This document shows, piece by piece, positions 55,478-64,000 of a DNA stretch of 64,000 nucleotides. Origin of the DNA: Paraburkholderia tuberum STM678. GTDB taxonomy: Bacteria > Pseudomonadota > Gammaproteobacteria > Burkholderiales > Burkholderiaceae. Each line of letters opens with the position of its first letter. Position 1 is the stretch's first letter. Both the position numbers and the translations under genes were made by a program. The notes under the pieces are model-generated. The model made no database searches. It saw only the letters and a program-made list of their open reading frames with translations, and was not told the DNA's origin. The stretch covers positions 62,001-126,000 of the forward strand of contig NZ_CADFGP010000013.1 of assembly GCF_902833905.1 (NCBI RefSeq), written 5' to 3'.

Positions 55478-56577
55478 TGCGCGACGAGACTCCCGAGGAG
55501 CCGGCGCCGCTGCGCAGCGGCTATACGACCGGCAGTTGCGCGACCGCGACCTCGCTTGCGGCCGCTCGTCTACTGCTGGCGGGCGAGGTTAGCGAGGTCG
55601 CGGAGATCGTGTTGCCAAAGGGCCAGCATGTGCCGATGCGGCTCACGTTCTGCCGCCTTGCCGCGCTGGACGGCGAGCGGATCGCCGAAGCCGGCACGAT
55701 CAAGGATGCCGGCGACGATCCCGACGTGACCCACGGCGCGCTCGTGTTCGCGCGCGTGCGCCTCGTGCCCGGGCCCGGTGTGATCTTTCGCGCGGGGCCG
55801 GGCGTCGGCACGGTCACACGCGCGGGGCTCACGCTGCCGGTCGGCGAACCGGCGATCAATCCGGTCCCGCGCCAGATGATCACGCAGCACCTCGACGAAC
55901 TCGCCGCGCGCCATGCGTATCGCGGCGGCTTCGAAGTGACGGTCGGCGTCGAAGGCGGCGAAGCGCTCGCGCTGAAAACGATGAACCCGCGACTCGGGAT
56001 TGTCGGTGGACTGTCGATCCTCGGCACCACCGGCATCGTGCGGCCGTTTTCGTGCTCGGCATATATCGCGTCGATCCATCAGGGCATCGACGTCGCGCGC
56101 GCGAACGGCTATACGCATGTGGCCGCCTGCACCGGCAACGCGAGCGAGGACGCGATGCGCGCGCACTACGGCCTGCCTGATATCGCGCTGATCGAAATGG
56201 GCGATTTTGTCGGCGCGGTGCTCAAGCATGTGAAGCGCGCGCCGGTCGAGCGACTGAGCATTTGCGGCGGCTTCGGCAAGCTCAGCAAGCTCGCGGCCGG
56301 CCATCTCGATCTGCATAGCCGCAACTCCAGCATCGATCTCGAACAACTCGCCGGCTGGGCTGCCGCGCATGGCGCCGACGCCGCGCTGCAAGCGGCGATG
56401 CGCGCGGCCAACACGAGCCAGCAGGCGCTCGCGCTTGCTCACGCGCGGCAGGTGCCGCTCGGCGATATCGTCTGTCAGCACGCTTTGGCCGTTGCTCGCG
56501 ATATCGTGCCGCCGCAGGTCAGCGTCGAAATCTTCGCGATCGACCGGCAGGGCAACATCGTCGGAGTCGCGCGATGA
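55477..56577 (+). CDS. cbiD: Cobalt-precorrin-5B C1-methyltransferase CbiD
   Basis: 366 residues. The N-terminal signature [20 protein letters not shown] is diagnostic, followed by [20 protein letters not shown] and [17 protein letters not shown]. CbiD is the C1-methyltransferase of the oxygen-independent pathway, yet here it sits with CobG and CobK. Its start is coupled to the cobL stop, and its stop overlaps the cobK start by four bases (ATGA). Confidence 0.95.
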   Translation: MRDETPEEPAPLRSGYTTGSCATATSLAAARLLLAGEVSEVAEIVLPKGQHVPMRLTFCRLAALDGERIAEAGTIKDAGDDPDVTHGALVFARVRLVPGPGVIFRAGPGVGTVTRAGLTLPVGEPAINPVPRQMITQHLDELAARHAYRGGFEVTVGVEGGEALALKTMNPRLGIVGGLSILGTTGIVRPFSCSAYIASIHQGIDVARANGYTHVAACTGNASEDAMRAHYGLPDIALIEMGDFVGAVLKHVKRAPVERLSICGGFGKLSKLAAGHLDLHSRNSSIDLEQLAGWAAAHGADAALQAAMRAANTSQQALALAHARQVPLGDIVCQHALAVARDIVPPQVSVEIFAIDRQGNIVGVAR

Positions 56578-57314
56578 CGCGCATCCTGCTGCTCGGCGGC
56601 ACCGGCGACGCGCTGAAGATCGCGCGCCGACTCGGTCCCGCGCATGTGTACAGCCTCGCGGGACTCGGCAAGGTCCCCGACGACTTGAAGTGCGCGGTGC
56701 GCGTCGGCGGTTTCGGCGGCAGCGCGGGTCTGGCGCGTTACCTCGCGAGCGAAGCGATCGGCCTCGTGATCGACGCGACGCATCCGTACGCGGCGCGGAT
56801 CAGCGCGAATGCCGTAGACGCGTGCCGCGTGGCGAAGCTGCCGTGCTGGGCGCTGCGGCGTCCAGCGTGGCAGCTGCAAGCCGGCGACGACTGGCGCATG
56901 GTCGATGACTGGAACGAACTGATCGACACGCTCGCGCCGTTCAGGCGGCCGCTTTTCACGCTCGGGCGCGAACCGCTCGCGCATCTCGACGAGATTGCGC
57001 CGCATCAATTCTGGACCGTGCGCGTGCTCGATTCGCATCCGGACACCGCGCGCTCGCGCATCCTTGCGGCGCGCGGACCGTTCACGCTCGACGGCGAACG
57101 CGCGCTGTTCGCGCTGCAGGCGTTCGACGTCGTCGTCAGCAAGAACAGCGGCGGCGGCGCGACCGAGGCGAAGCTCGAGGTCGCGCGCGAACGTGGCTTG
57201 CCGGTGATCATGCTGGGACGGCCGGTGTTGCCCGAGGTCGATCGCGAGTTCGCCAGCGTTGCCGATCTTCTCGATGCGTTGCCCGCGCAGGCGAATGCGG
57301 ATTCGGGTAAGTGA
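56574..57314 (+). CDS. cobK: Precorrin-6A reductase
   Basis: 246 residues. Typical features are [17 protein letters not shown] at the N-terminus, [27 protein letters not shown] and [20 protein letters not shown]. It reduces precorrin-6A (or cobalt-precorrin-6A) with NADPH. The start overlaps cbiD by four bases, and the cobM gene begins 20 bases after its stop. Confidence 0.95.
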   Translation: MTRILLLGGTGDALKIARRLGPAHVYSLAGLGKVPDDLKCAVRVGGFGGSAGLARYLASEAIGLVIDATHPYAARISANAVDACRVAKLPCWALRRPAWQLQAGDDWRMVDDWNELIDTLAPFRRPLFTLGREPLAHLDEIAPHQFWTVRVLDSHPDTARSRILAARGPFTLDGERALFALQAFDVVVSKNSGGGATEAKLEVARERGLPVIMLGRPVLPEVDREFASVADLLDALPAQANADSGK

Positions 57315-57334
57315 GCAAATAATTGGAGTACTGA

Positions 57335-58063
57335 ATGACAGTGTTTTTTATCGGCGCGGGTCCGGGCGACCCGGAACTGATCACGGTCAAAGGGCAGCGT
57401 CTCGTGCGCAGTTGTCCGGTGATCCTGTATGCGGGGTCGCTGGTGCCGGCCGCGGTGCTCGAAGGTCATAGCGCGCAACAGGTGATCAACACCGCGGAGC
57501 TCGATCTCGACCAGATCGTCGCGCTGCTCGCGGCGGCGCACGCGAGGGGCCAGCATGTCGCGCGCGTGCATTCGGGCGATCCGTCGCTGTACGGTGCGAT
57601 CGGCGAGCAGATCCGCCGTTTGCGCGAGCTGGCCATTCCTTACGAAATCGTGCCCGGCGTGACCGCGACGGCCGCATGCGCGGCGGCGCTCGGCTGTGAG
57701 TTGACGCTGCCCGACGTGTCGCAGACGCTGATCCTCACGCGCTACGCGAGCAAAACGTCGATGCCCGAAGGCGAGCAGTTGGGCGATCTCGCGCGGCATC
57801 GCGCGACGCTGGCGATTCACCTCGGCGTGCGGCATCTCGCGCGCATCGTCGATGAGTTGCGGCCGCATTACGGCGGCGCGTGTCCGATCGCGGTGATCTA
57901 TCGCGCGAGCTGGCCCGACGAGGAAAAGATCACTGGCACGCTCGACGATATCGTCGCGAAGGTGCAGGGCAGCGCGATCGAGCGCACCGCGCTGATTCTG
58001 GTCGGCGAGGTGCTGGCCGCCGAAGGATTCGCCGATTCGACGCTGTATGCGAAGGGCAGTTGA
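57335..58063 (+). CDS. cobM: Precorrin-4 C11-methyltransferase
   Basis: 242 residues. The motifs are VFFIGAGPGDPELITVKGQR, ILYAGSLVPAAVL, RVHSGDPSLYGAIGEQIRRL and VPGVTATAACAAALG. It adds the C11 methyl group. GGAG lies eight bases before the ATG. Last gene of the plus-strand cob unit. Uroporphyrinogen methyltransferase, amidation and nucleotide-loop genes are not in the window. Confidence 0.95.
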   Translation: MTVFFIGAGPGDPELITVKGQRLVRSCPVILYAGSLVPAAVLEGHSAQQVINTAELDLDQIVALLAAAHARGQHVARVHSGDPSLYGAIGEQIRRLRELAIPYEIVPGVTATAACAAALGCELTLPDVSQTLILTRYASKTSMPEGEQLGDLARHRATLAIHLGVRHLARIVDELRPHYGGACPIAVIYRASWPDEEKITGTLDDIVAKVQGSAIERTALILVGEVLAAEGFADSTLYAKGS

Positions 58064-58234
58064 CGGCGCCGTGAAAGCCGTTCTGGCGTCAGGAAGCCGC
58101 TTGGGTTGTCGATCATAATGTGACGCAGCGCGCGAGCCTGGCCGCCCGTCTGCTGGCAAAACGCGAAGCGCGAAAACGCGAAAATCCGCAAGTTCTGCAC
58201 CGCCTCGCGGCGCGCAGACCGCTATCGTGGCGCC

Positions 58235-59260
58235 ATGATGAAGCCCAGCACCGAACGTGATTACCGTCGACGGATCGCTCGCGTGGTCGAGGCCATTCTG
58301 GTCGAGCCCGGCGCGCGACACACGCTCGACAGCCTCGCGGCCGTCGCGCATATGTCGCCGTATCACTTCCACCGGATTTATCGCGCGTTGATGGGCGAGA
58401 GCGTTGGCGACACCGTCAAGCGTCTGCGGCTCGCCGAGGCGGCCCAGCGATTGACCGACGCCGCGCAGGTCACCGCCGTCGCGCACGACGCCGGCTACGA
58501 CAGTCCCCAAGCATTCGCGCGCGCGTTTCGCGATTTCACCGGTGTGTCGCCGAGCGAATTCAGGACCCGGCAGCGGCATCTGGTGGCGAATCCGGCGGTT
58601 TCGACAGCTTCGGCGCGGACCCTGCGAACGGCGCAAGCGCGCATCGCGCGGCGAGGCGACGGCGATGGCGACGGCGCCCGCATTCACGATGGCGTCGACG
58701 ATAACCGTGACGAAAGCACCGAAAGCCAAAGCACGCCTGCGCTGCCGTGCGTCGAAGTCACCGAGCTCGCGCCGCTCGACGTGCTATGCCTTCGCCATGA
58801 CGGCCCGATCGCGACGATCGGCCAGACCTTCCACACGCTGATGACGACGCTGCGCTGTGACGAGAACCCGCTGTTGCAACAGCGCGTCGGCATTTGCGCG
58901 CGCGATCCGTCGATGGCTGGCGGGTTTTGCTATCACGCGGCAATTGTCGCGGGCTCGCAGGCGGCGTTGAGCGGTGCGATGGAGCGGCTCGACGAAGCCG
59001 CGCAACGCCCGCGTGTTGCCGGGCCGCCGCCGGGCATCGAGCCGCTGCGGCTCGAAGGCGGGCTGTATGCGGTGCACCGCCTCGTCGGCCCTTATGCGCT
59101 GATCTCGCCCACTTTCAGGGCGCTGTACAGCGGCTGGCTGCCGCGCAGCGGCTACCGGCGCGATCAGCGGCCGGGACTGGAACTGTATCGAAGCACGCCC
59201 GATCGCGGCGCGCAACATCCCTGCGTCACCGATCTGCTGATTCCCATTTGCGAGGACTAA
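58235..59260 (+). CDS. AraC-type regulator with GyrI-like effector domain
   Basis: 341 residues. The first 110 hold an AraC double helix-turn-helix (LDSLAAVAHMSPYHFHRIYR, then GYDSPQAFARAFRDFTGVSP). A linker around 140-165 is rich in Gly/Asp/Arg (RRGDGDGDGARI). The rest is a GyrI/SOUL-like small-molecule-binding domain (LAPLDVLCLRHDGPIATIGQ, GLYAVHRLVGPY). Regulators of this plan, such as Rob and SoxS relatives with GyrI domains, often control drug efflux. The next gene starts two bases after its stop. Confidence 0.9.
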   Translation: MMKPSTERDYRRRIARVVEAILVEPGARHTLDSLAAVAHMSPYHFHRIYRALMGESVGDTVKRLRLAEAAQRLTDAAQVTAVAHDAGYDSPQAFARAFRDFTGVSPSEFRTRQRHLVANPAVSTASARTLRTAQARIARRGDGDGDGARIHDGVDDNRDESTESQSTPALPCVEVTELAPLDVLCLRHDGPIATIGQTFHTLMTTLRCDENPLLQQRVGICARDPSMAGGFCYHAAIVAGSQAALSGAMERLDEAAQRPRVAGPPPGIEPLRLEGGLYAVHRLVGPYALISPTFRALYSGWLPRSGYRRDQRPGLELYRSTPDRGAQHPCVTDLLIPICED

Positions 59261-59262
59261 CC

Positions 59263-60438
59263 ATGTTGCGTCGAGGTTGTGCCGCGCTGTCGAGCGCGGT
59301 GGTGGTGTCGTTGACCGCGGCGCTGTCAGGGGCGCTGTCCGGCGCGATGTGGGCGTCGTTGCCGGCGAACGCCATCGCGCAAACCGCCTCCGCCGGCTGG
59401 CATGTCGGCGAAACGAGCCGCGTATTTCACCCCGCCGTGGCCCGCAACTGGCGCGGCGCGCAAACGCAGGCGCTGATCACGCGTATCTGGTACCCGGCCG
59501 ATGCGGCGCAACCCGAAACGCCTCACGATATCGGCGCGCCGGGCCATCCGATGTTCGTCGGCCACGCGGCCGCCGCCGATGCCCCGCTGTCCGCCGCGCA
59601 GCCCAAATACCCGTTGCTGCTGCTATCGCACGGCACCGGCGGCAGCGCGGACAGTCTCGACTGGCTCGCGGCCTCGCTGGTCGCGCAGGGTTATATCGTC
59701 GCGGGCGTCAATCATCCGGGTAACAACGCGCTGGAGCCGCGCACGCGCGACGGCTTCATCCTCTGGTGGGAGCGCGCGACCGATTTGAGCGAAGTGCTCG
59801 ACGGGGTGCTCGCGGACCCGCGTTTCGGTCCGCGCGTCGACACGACGCGGATCGGCGCGCTGGGCTTTTCGCTCGGCGGCTATACGGTGCTCGAAGTCGC
59901 GGGCGCACGGACCGATCGGGCGGCGCTGGAGCGCTTCTGCACGTCGCCCGAAGCCGATGCGATCTGCTCGCCGCCCGAAGCCGCCAATCTCGCGCACGCG
60001 CCGGGCACGCCGGCGCTAACGGTCGAGGGGCTATCGGCGGAAACGAACGCATCGCGCGCGCGCTCGGGCGACTCGTATCGCGATCCGCGCGTCAAAGCCG
60101 CGTTCGCGATCGCGCCCGCGCTCGGCGAGGCATTCAACAGTTCGTCGTTCAAGGAAGTGACGATTCCGGTCGCGCTGCTGGCGGGCGAGGCGGACACGAC
60201 CGCGCCAGTCAACACCAACATTCACCGCATCGCGGGCTTCATGCCGCAAGCGACGGTGACGATGGTGCCGGGCGCCTCGCACTATACGTTCATGGATGTG
60301 TGCGAGCCCGAGGCGATGGAGCGTCTGGCGCCGATCTGCAAGGACGGGCCGGGTGTCGATCGCGCCGCGATTCATGCGCGAACCGCGGCCCAGGTGCGTG
60401 ATTTCTTCGCGGCGACGCTGCCGGCGGGCGGCTCATAG
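59263..60438 (+). CDS. Exported alpha/beta hydrolase (dienelactone hydrolase/PAF-acetylhydrolase-like)
   Basis: 391 residues. A signal peptide covers about the first 40 residues (VVVSLTAALSGALSGAMWAS, then ANAIAQT). The fold shows the oxyanion region LLLSHGTGGSADSLDWLA, the nucleophile Ser in GALGFSLGGYTVLE, the acid in LAGEADTTAPV and the His in GASHYTFMD. Substrate unknown; relatives hydrolyse esters or lactones. GAGG before the ATG and a two-base gap to the AraC gene make an operon likely. Confidence 0.87.
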   Translation: MLRRGCAALSSAVVVSLTAALSGALSGAMWASLPANAIAQTASAGWHVGETSRVFHPAVARNWRGAQTQALITRIWYPADAAQPETPHDIGAPGHPMFVGHAAAADAPLSAAQPKYPLLLLSHGTGGSADSLDWLAASLVAQGYIVAGVNHPGNNALEPRTRDGFILWWERATDLSEVLDGVLADPRFGPRVDTTRIGALGFSLGGYTVLEVAGARTDRAALERFCTSPEADAICSPPEAANLAHAPGTPALTVEGLSAETNASRARSGDSYRDPRVKAAFAIAPALGEAFNSSSFKEVTIPVALLAGEADTTAPVNTNIHRIAGFMPQATVTMVPGASHYTFMDVCEPEAMERLAPICKDGPGVDRAAIHARTAAQVRDFFAATLPAGGS

Positions 60439-60441
60439 CGC

Positions 60442-60464
60442 TCGCGAACGCACGTGGTTCGCGA
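60442..60464. terminator. Hairpin between converging genes
   Basis: A perfect 8-bp stem, TCGCGAAC (60442-60449) with GTTCGCGA (60457-60464), has a 7-base loop and lies midway between the hydrolase and transporter stop codons. It lacks a T-run, so it may be a weak bidirectional terminator. Confidence 0.4.
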
Positions 60465-60475
60465 CGCCGCGCGAC

Positions 60476-61969
60476 TCAGTCCTCGAGCGGCGACAAGGCC
60501 TTGAGTGGTGCCGGCTTGTCGTCGCCGAATCGGATCGTTGGGACCAGCGCGAGCAGCGCGACCACGAATAGCGCGATCACGAACATCGACACGAAGGTCA
60601 GATGCAGCGACTGGTGCAGCACGAGCCGGACCAGATCGCTGTCGCCGAGATCGGCGGCGCGGTTCTGCAGCAGCGCCTTCAACTGATCCGACGTGACCGT
60701 CGCGACGCCCTGCGAATGACTGAGCCCGAAGTTCAGCACCGCGCCGAACAGCGTCGCGCCGAGCGTGCTGCCGAGATTGCGCGAAAACAGGTTCGACGCG
60801 GTCGCGCTGCCGCGTTCGTCCATCCTGACGATCTCCTGGATCAGCACGAGCGAACTGACGCTCGACGTCCCCATGCCAAAGCCCATGATCAGCGACGCGA
60901 ACCCGGCGACGAGCGGCGACGCGCCCGGCGACAGCAACAGCAGCAGCACCGCGCCGAGCGGCACGAACGCGCTGCCGCAGATCAGGATGCGCCGCAAACC
61001 GAGCCGGTGAAACGACTTCGCCGCGAACGTCGCGCCGGTGGGCCAGCCGACCATCATCATCGTCAGCGCGAGGCCGGCCACCACGGGCGAACGATGCAGC
61101 ACGCCCTGCACGTACATCGGCAGGAACGTGGTCGCGCCCATCAGGATCATGCCGGCCAGCACCGTCGCGCTGTTGCATGCGGCGATCGGGCGGCGGCTCC
61201 ATAGCGCGAACGAGATCATCGGTTCGGCCGCGCGACGCTCCTGCAGCACGAACAGCAGCACGCACAGCACGAAGACGCCGCCTGCGAACGAGGCTGGCGC
61301 CAACGCGTCGTCGCCGGCGTAGGTCAGCGTCATCATCAGCGCTGCGATCGCGGCCATGAACAGCGCGGCGCCGGCGAAGTCGATGGACGGCCGCGCGTGC
61401 CGTTCCGATTCGCGCAGGAACGCGATGAAGCCCGCCGCCGACGCAAGCCCGATCGGCACGTTCATCCAGAAGATCCACGCCCACGACAGGTTGTGAATGA
61501 TGAAGCCGCCGACCATCGGACCCACGACCGCCGAAATCGCCCACACGCTCGCGAGATAACCCTGCACCTTGCCGCGTTCGCGCGCCGGGTACAGATCGGC
61601 GACGACGGTCAGCGTGACCGGCTGGATCGCGCCCGCGCCGATCCCCTGGATCAGGCGGAACACGATCATCGCCGGCATCGACCACGCGAAGCCGGCGAGC
61701 ACCGAGCCGACGAGAAAGATCGCGATGCCCGCGAGGATCACGGGCTTGCGCCCATAGAGGTCGGCGAGCTTGCCGAACACCACGGTCATCGCGGTCTGCG
61801 TGAGCAGGAACGACGAGAACACCCAACTGTATAAATGCAGGTCGCCGAGTTGCGAGACGATCTGCGGCATCGCGGTCGACACGATGGTCGCTTCGATCGC
61901 GACCATCGCCATCGAGGCCATCACGGCGGCGATCACGAGCGGGCGTGAAGATTGAGTATTGCGGGACAT
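60476..61969 (-). CDS. DHA2 (EmrB/QacA) family multidrug MFS transporter
   Basis: 497 residues with about 14 membrane helices. Signatures include MVAIEATIVSTAMPQIVSQL in helix 1, FGKLADLYGRKPVILAGIAI (motif A), RLIQGIGAGAIQPVTLTVVA and WAISAVVGPMVGGFIIHNLS (motif C) followed by WAWIFWMNVPIG. It probably exports drugs by proton antiport. The start at 61969 matches the usual N-terminus; no ribosome site is visible. The hydrolase and AraC-GyrI genes converge on it. Confidence 0.92.
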   Translation of the reverse strand: MSRNTQSSRPLVIAAVMASMAMVAIEATIVSTAMPQIVSQLGDLHLYSWVFSSFLLTQTAMTVVFGKLADLYGRKPVILAGIAIFLVGSVLAGFAWSMPAMIVFRLIQGIGAGAIQPVTLTVVADLYPARERGKVQGYLASVWAISAVVGPMVGGFIIHNLSWAWIFWMNVPIGLASAAGFIAFLRESERHARPSIDFAGAALFMAAIAALMMTLTYAGDDALAPASFAGGVFVLCVLLFVLQERRAAEPMISFALWSRRPIAACNSATVLAGMILMGATTFLPMYVQGVLHRSPVVAGLALTMMMVGWPTGATFAAKSFHRLGLRRILICGSAFVPLGAVLLLLLSPGASPLVAGFASLIMGFGMGTSSVSSLVLIQEIVRMDERGSATASNLFSRNLGSTLGATLFGAVLNFGLSHSQGVATVTSDQLKALLQNRAADLGDSDLVRLVLHQSLHLTFVSMFVIALFVVALLALVPTIRFGDDKPAPLKALSPLED

Positions 61970-62174
61970 GAAGGGCGTAGTATCGATATGTTGAATGCGT
62001 CGACGGCCCGGAGGAGGCCTTGCTGCGACGCATCGGCGCGGCCGCGCGTGGCGGCCGGTCAGGAGTATGCACCTTGCGGAGAATGCGCGCTCGCGCCCGG
62101 GCAGCCGGCGAGCCGGCCGGATTGGGCACGACCGTTGCGTATTCGGATTTCCCTTTGACACACGGAGGACAATC

Positions 62175-62450
62175 ATGAGGATCGAATTCACCGGACGCCG
62201 GGAAGTGGTGGCTGCTGCGCGCGTCGCCTACGAGGCCAATGTGGACGGGAAGGACGTATGGTGCAGCGTGTCGCTCGACGCGCTCAATGACCATTTCGGC
62301 AATGGCAGCCTCGGCAACGGCGCCCCGTCGGCTCACGATCTGGTGGGAGCGTTCGAGGCGAACCGCGCCCGCATTGAAAATGCTACGCGGCGGGTGCTCG
62401 AACGCAACGGGGGACGGTCCGTGGAGCTCGAGACGCGCGACTTCGATTGA
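62175..62450 (+). CDS. DUF1488 protein
   Basis: 91 residues, beginning MRIEFTGRREVVAAARVAYE and continuing with VWCSVSLDALNDHFG and VGAFEANRARIENATRRVLE, the DUF1488 pattern. The family is small, cytoplasmic and of unknown function. GGAGG lies six bases before the ATG. It is divergent from the transporter gene. Confidence 0.8.
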   Translation: MRIEFTGRREVVAAARVAYEANVDGKDVWCSVSLDALNDHFGNGSLGNGAPSAHDLVGAFEANRARIENATRRVLERNGGRSVELETRDFD

Positions 62451-62622
62451 GCGGCCCGCTTGCTTGTATCGGGTCAAGCGATTCGTGCCGCGGTGGAAAG
62501 GACTCTTCCATCGCGGCGACTATATACGCGACGTCGGCGCGGCTACAGTATCGACGCACACACCGTTTAACGCGTGTGAGCGAGAGAGTTGGACCCGGCT
62601 GCCGGCAGCCGGGTCTTTTTTT
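62451..62622 (+). ncRNA. Structured interval ending in a strong terminator, possible small RNA or 3' UTR
   Basis: Three stems occur in 170 bases: 62488-62498 with 62506-62516 (11 bp with one G-U), a weaker CACAC/GTGTG stem at about 62557-62577, and the terminator. No open frame is convincing. It could be the long 3' UTR of the DUF1488 gene or a separate RNA; no promoter is certain. Confidence 0.25.
62592..62622 (+). terminator. Intrinsic terminator
   Basis: GACCCGGCTGCC pairs perfectly with GGCAGCCGGGTC (62592-62615) and is followed by a run of seven T residues. This is the strongest intrinsic terminator in the window. Confidence 0.92.
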
Positions 62623-62769
62623 ATGGCGCGTGCGAGCACGCCATTATTTCGCTGGCCGTTCGCCGCAGGAGCGTGCGACGATTGGCACGGTGATTCGCGC
62701 GACGATTGAAAGGCTGCGGTATAGTCGCGGCGACTTTAAATCCGTCTCTTCGATTCTCTGGAGAATATC

Positions 62770-63405
62770 GTGCAGGAAATCATCGAAGGTCTGATCCGCT
62801 TTCAACGCGAGGTCTTTCCACAGCAAAGCGCGCTCTTCAAGCGTTTGTCGACCGCGCAGAATCCCAGCACGCTCTTCGTGACGTGTTCGGACAGCCGCGT
62901 GGTGCCGGAACTGCTGACGCAGACCGAACCGGGGTCGCTGTTCGTGATCCGCAACGCGGGCAACATCGTGCCGTCGTACGGTCCGGAGCCGGGCGGCGTG
63001 TCGGCGACCGTCGAATATGCGATTGCCGTGCTCGGCGTGACCGACATCGTGATCTGCGGCCATTCGAACTGCGGCGCGATGACGGCGATCTCGAGCTGCA
63101 CGAATCTGGAGCACATGCCGGCGGTCGCGAGCTGGCTGCGTCACGCGGATGCGGCGAAGGCGATCAACGCGTCGCGCCACTACTGCTCGGATGCGGAGCG
63201 TCTCGAGGCGCTGGTCAAGGACAACGTGATCGCGCAGCTCAGCAACATCCGCACGCATCCGTCGGTGGCGGTCGGACTCGTGAACAAGACGCTGCGGCTG
63301 CATGGCTGGATCTTCAATATCGAAAGCGGTGAAATGCTTGCGCTCGATGGCAAGACCGGTAACTTCTTGCCGCTTGCGGATAATCGGGAAATTTGTGCGA
63401 GTTGA
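62770..63405 (+). CDS. Beta-class carbonic anhydrase
   Basis: 211 residues. The zinc ligands and catalytic pair are C39, D41 and R43 ([11 protein letters not shown]), then H98 and C101 ([10 protein letters not shown]). The N-terminus ([20 protein letters not shown]) and C-terminus match the Can/CynT type. It interconverts carbon dioxide and bicarbonate to feed carboxylases. The GTG start at 62770 has GGAG six bases before it. A likely -10 box TATAGT lies at 62720-62725. Confidence 0.95.
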   Translation: MQEIIEGLIRFQREVFPQQSALFKRLSTAQNPSTLFVTCSDSRVVPELLTQTEPGSLFVIRNAGNIVPSYGPEPGGVSATVEYAIAVLGVTDIVICGHSNCGAMTAISSCTNLEHMPAVASWLRHADAAKAINASRHYCSDAERLEALVKDNVIAQLSNIRTHPSVAVGLVNKTLRLHGWIFNIESGEMLALDGKTGNFLPLADNREICAS

Positions 63406-63772
63406 AGCGGCATTAAAACGGGTTTTTAGTTTGAAGGATTAACACCCGGCTTGCTAAAAGCCGGCGCGGCGGCGCGGTTTCAACCCCACCGCGCCGCCCG
63501 CCACGACCATCCCTATCAGCTCGACGTCACCAGCGAATCCGGCGCTGCGCTTGCGTCGCTGAAAACAGGGTCGAAGGCGGCGCCGGAAGAACCGCTTGGG
63601 ACTCCGATTAAAGCGCGCGTTTGAACGGAAGAATACCCGTCGGTTTCGGACACATCCCCGACCAGATCCGCCGATTCGTCGGTTGTTGGGGCTAAAAAGG
63701 AAAACACTGTCATTCGGATCGCCCACACTTCGACTAATGGGTCGGTCGATCGGTTGGAATGGGGAGCGTGCC
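63406..63772. other. Intergenic stretch, no firm gene
   Basis: A short stem CCGGCTT/AAGCCGG occurs at about 63447-63464, just after the carbonic anhydrase gene. A minus-strand open frame (63516-63728, 70 codons, Ser/Thr/Asp-rich, ATG near 63728) has no known family and looser codon use than its neighbours; I do not call it a gene. Confidence 0.4.
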
Positions 63773-64000
63773 TTGTATAGCGAACCGAGAATGATCGTGT
63801 TGATGGGCCTCGTCTTCGGCGCGGTGACGATTGGGGCCTATGTGTCGCAGCTGGACAACGACTGGTCGTCCGGTCGGGACGTGAGTCTCGTCGCCGACGG
63901 CGGACGGGGTGTCAGCGCGACGGCGGCGGCGGGGCAGAGCGAAGGCCGGCCCGGCGCGGCGACGGTCGCGCCGGCAACGCGCCGCCATGCGCTGCGCGAC
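63773..64000 (+). CDS. Membrane-anchored or exported protein, partial at window end
   Basis: The frame is open to the right edge (76 codons visible). A TTG at 63773 has GGGGAG six bases before it; an ATG at 63791 is an alternative. The N-terminus has a single hydrophobic segment (MIVLMGLVFGAVTIGAYVSQ) followed by a polar Ala/Gly/Arg-rich region, which fits an anchor or uncleaved signal sequence. The family cannot be told from this part. Confidence 0.6.
   Translation, partial: MYSEPRMIVLMGLVFGAVTIGAYVSQLDNDWSSGRDVSLVADGGRGVSATAAAGQSEGRPGAATVAPATRRHALRD

Noticed and set aside
62683..62700. TTGGCACGG upstream of the carbonic anhydrase gene as a sigma-54 promoter
   Set aside because: GG and GC are 11 rather than 10 bases apart and the -12 block does not match; a TATAGT -10 box closer to the gene is more likely.
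63516..63728. 70-codon minus-strand open frame after the carbonic anhydrase gene
   Set aside because: It has no family features, no clear ribosome site and codon use unlike the neighbouring genes.

Overview
The window is a dense, high-GC bacterial chromosome segment. Gene content points to a Burkholderiales plant-associated bacterium, most likely Paraburkholderia, possibly its second chromosome. The clearest markers are an ACC deaminase gene (acdS) with all diagnostic residues, divergent from its Lrp-type regulator acdR, and a VpsR-like sigma-54 activator. No rRNA, tRNA, CRISPR array or insertion sequence was seen. Both window edges cut genes: an MscS-type channel on the left and a membrane-anchored protein on the right.

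Layout. 1-6.7 kb: MscS channel; VpsR-like enhancer-binding protein; a 1.3-kb regulatory gap with a near-consensus sigma-54 promoter; a small protein and an orphan CpaE/TadZ-like ATPase. 7-12 kb: nicotinamide phosphoribosyltransferase, SnoaL-like protein, DHA2 transporter and GNAT acetyltransferase, separated by gene debris (ICMT-like, LysR and prolyl-hydroxylase tails). 12.1-15.3 kb: an isocitrate lyase/PEP mutase family gene divergent from a PrpR-type activator, with a sigma-54 promoter and a repeated palindromic operator between them. 15.3-26.2 kb: redox and stress genes (ahpC with an OxyR site, ahpF, DoxX, pirin, LysR, acdS/acdR, exported MsrA, MipA-like porin, large catalase KatE). 26.5-33.5 kb: a signalling operon (CHASE3-GAF hybrid kinase with three receivers, CheR, CheB, receiver-kinase) followed by a LuxR-type regulator.

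33.6-41.9 kb: LysR remnant, aromatic aminotransferase, class II aldolase-like, PanE-like, FAD monooxygenase with DUF2783 partner, MocR tail, then a cupin/carboxymuconolactone-decarboxylase pair with a divergent LysR gene. 41.9-49.4 kb: AI-2E family permease, DUF445 protein, and a Mre11/Rad50-like nuclease-ATPase pair. 49.4-58.1 kb: corrin-ring biosynthesis in two divergent operons (cobG-cobH-cobI-cbiG/cobJ and cobL-cbiD-cobK-cobM) mixing oxygen-dependent and oxygen-independent enzymes. 58.2-64 kb: AraC-GyrI regulator, exported alpha/beta hydrolase, DHA2 multidrug transporter, DUF1488 protein, a structured terminator-capped interval, beta carbonic anhydrase and a truncated final gene.

Themes. 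Two independent sigma-54 activator/target modules are visible with promoter sequences of correct GG-N10-GC geometry. Several cluster boundaries carry truncated genes, suggesting repeated small deletions. All functional calls rest on reading protein motifs by eye; no database search was run.
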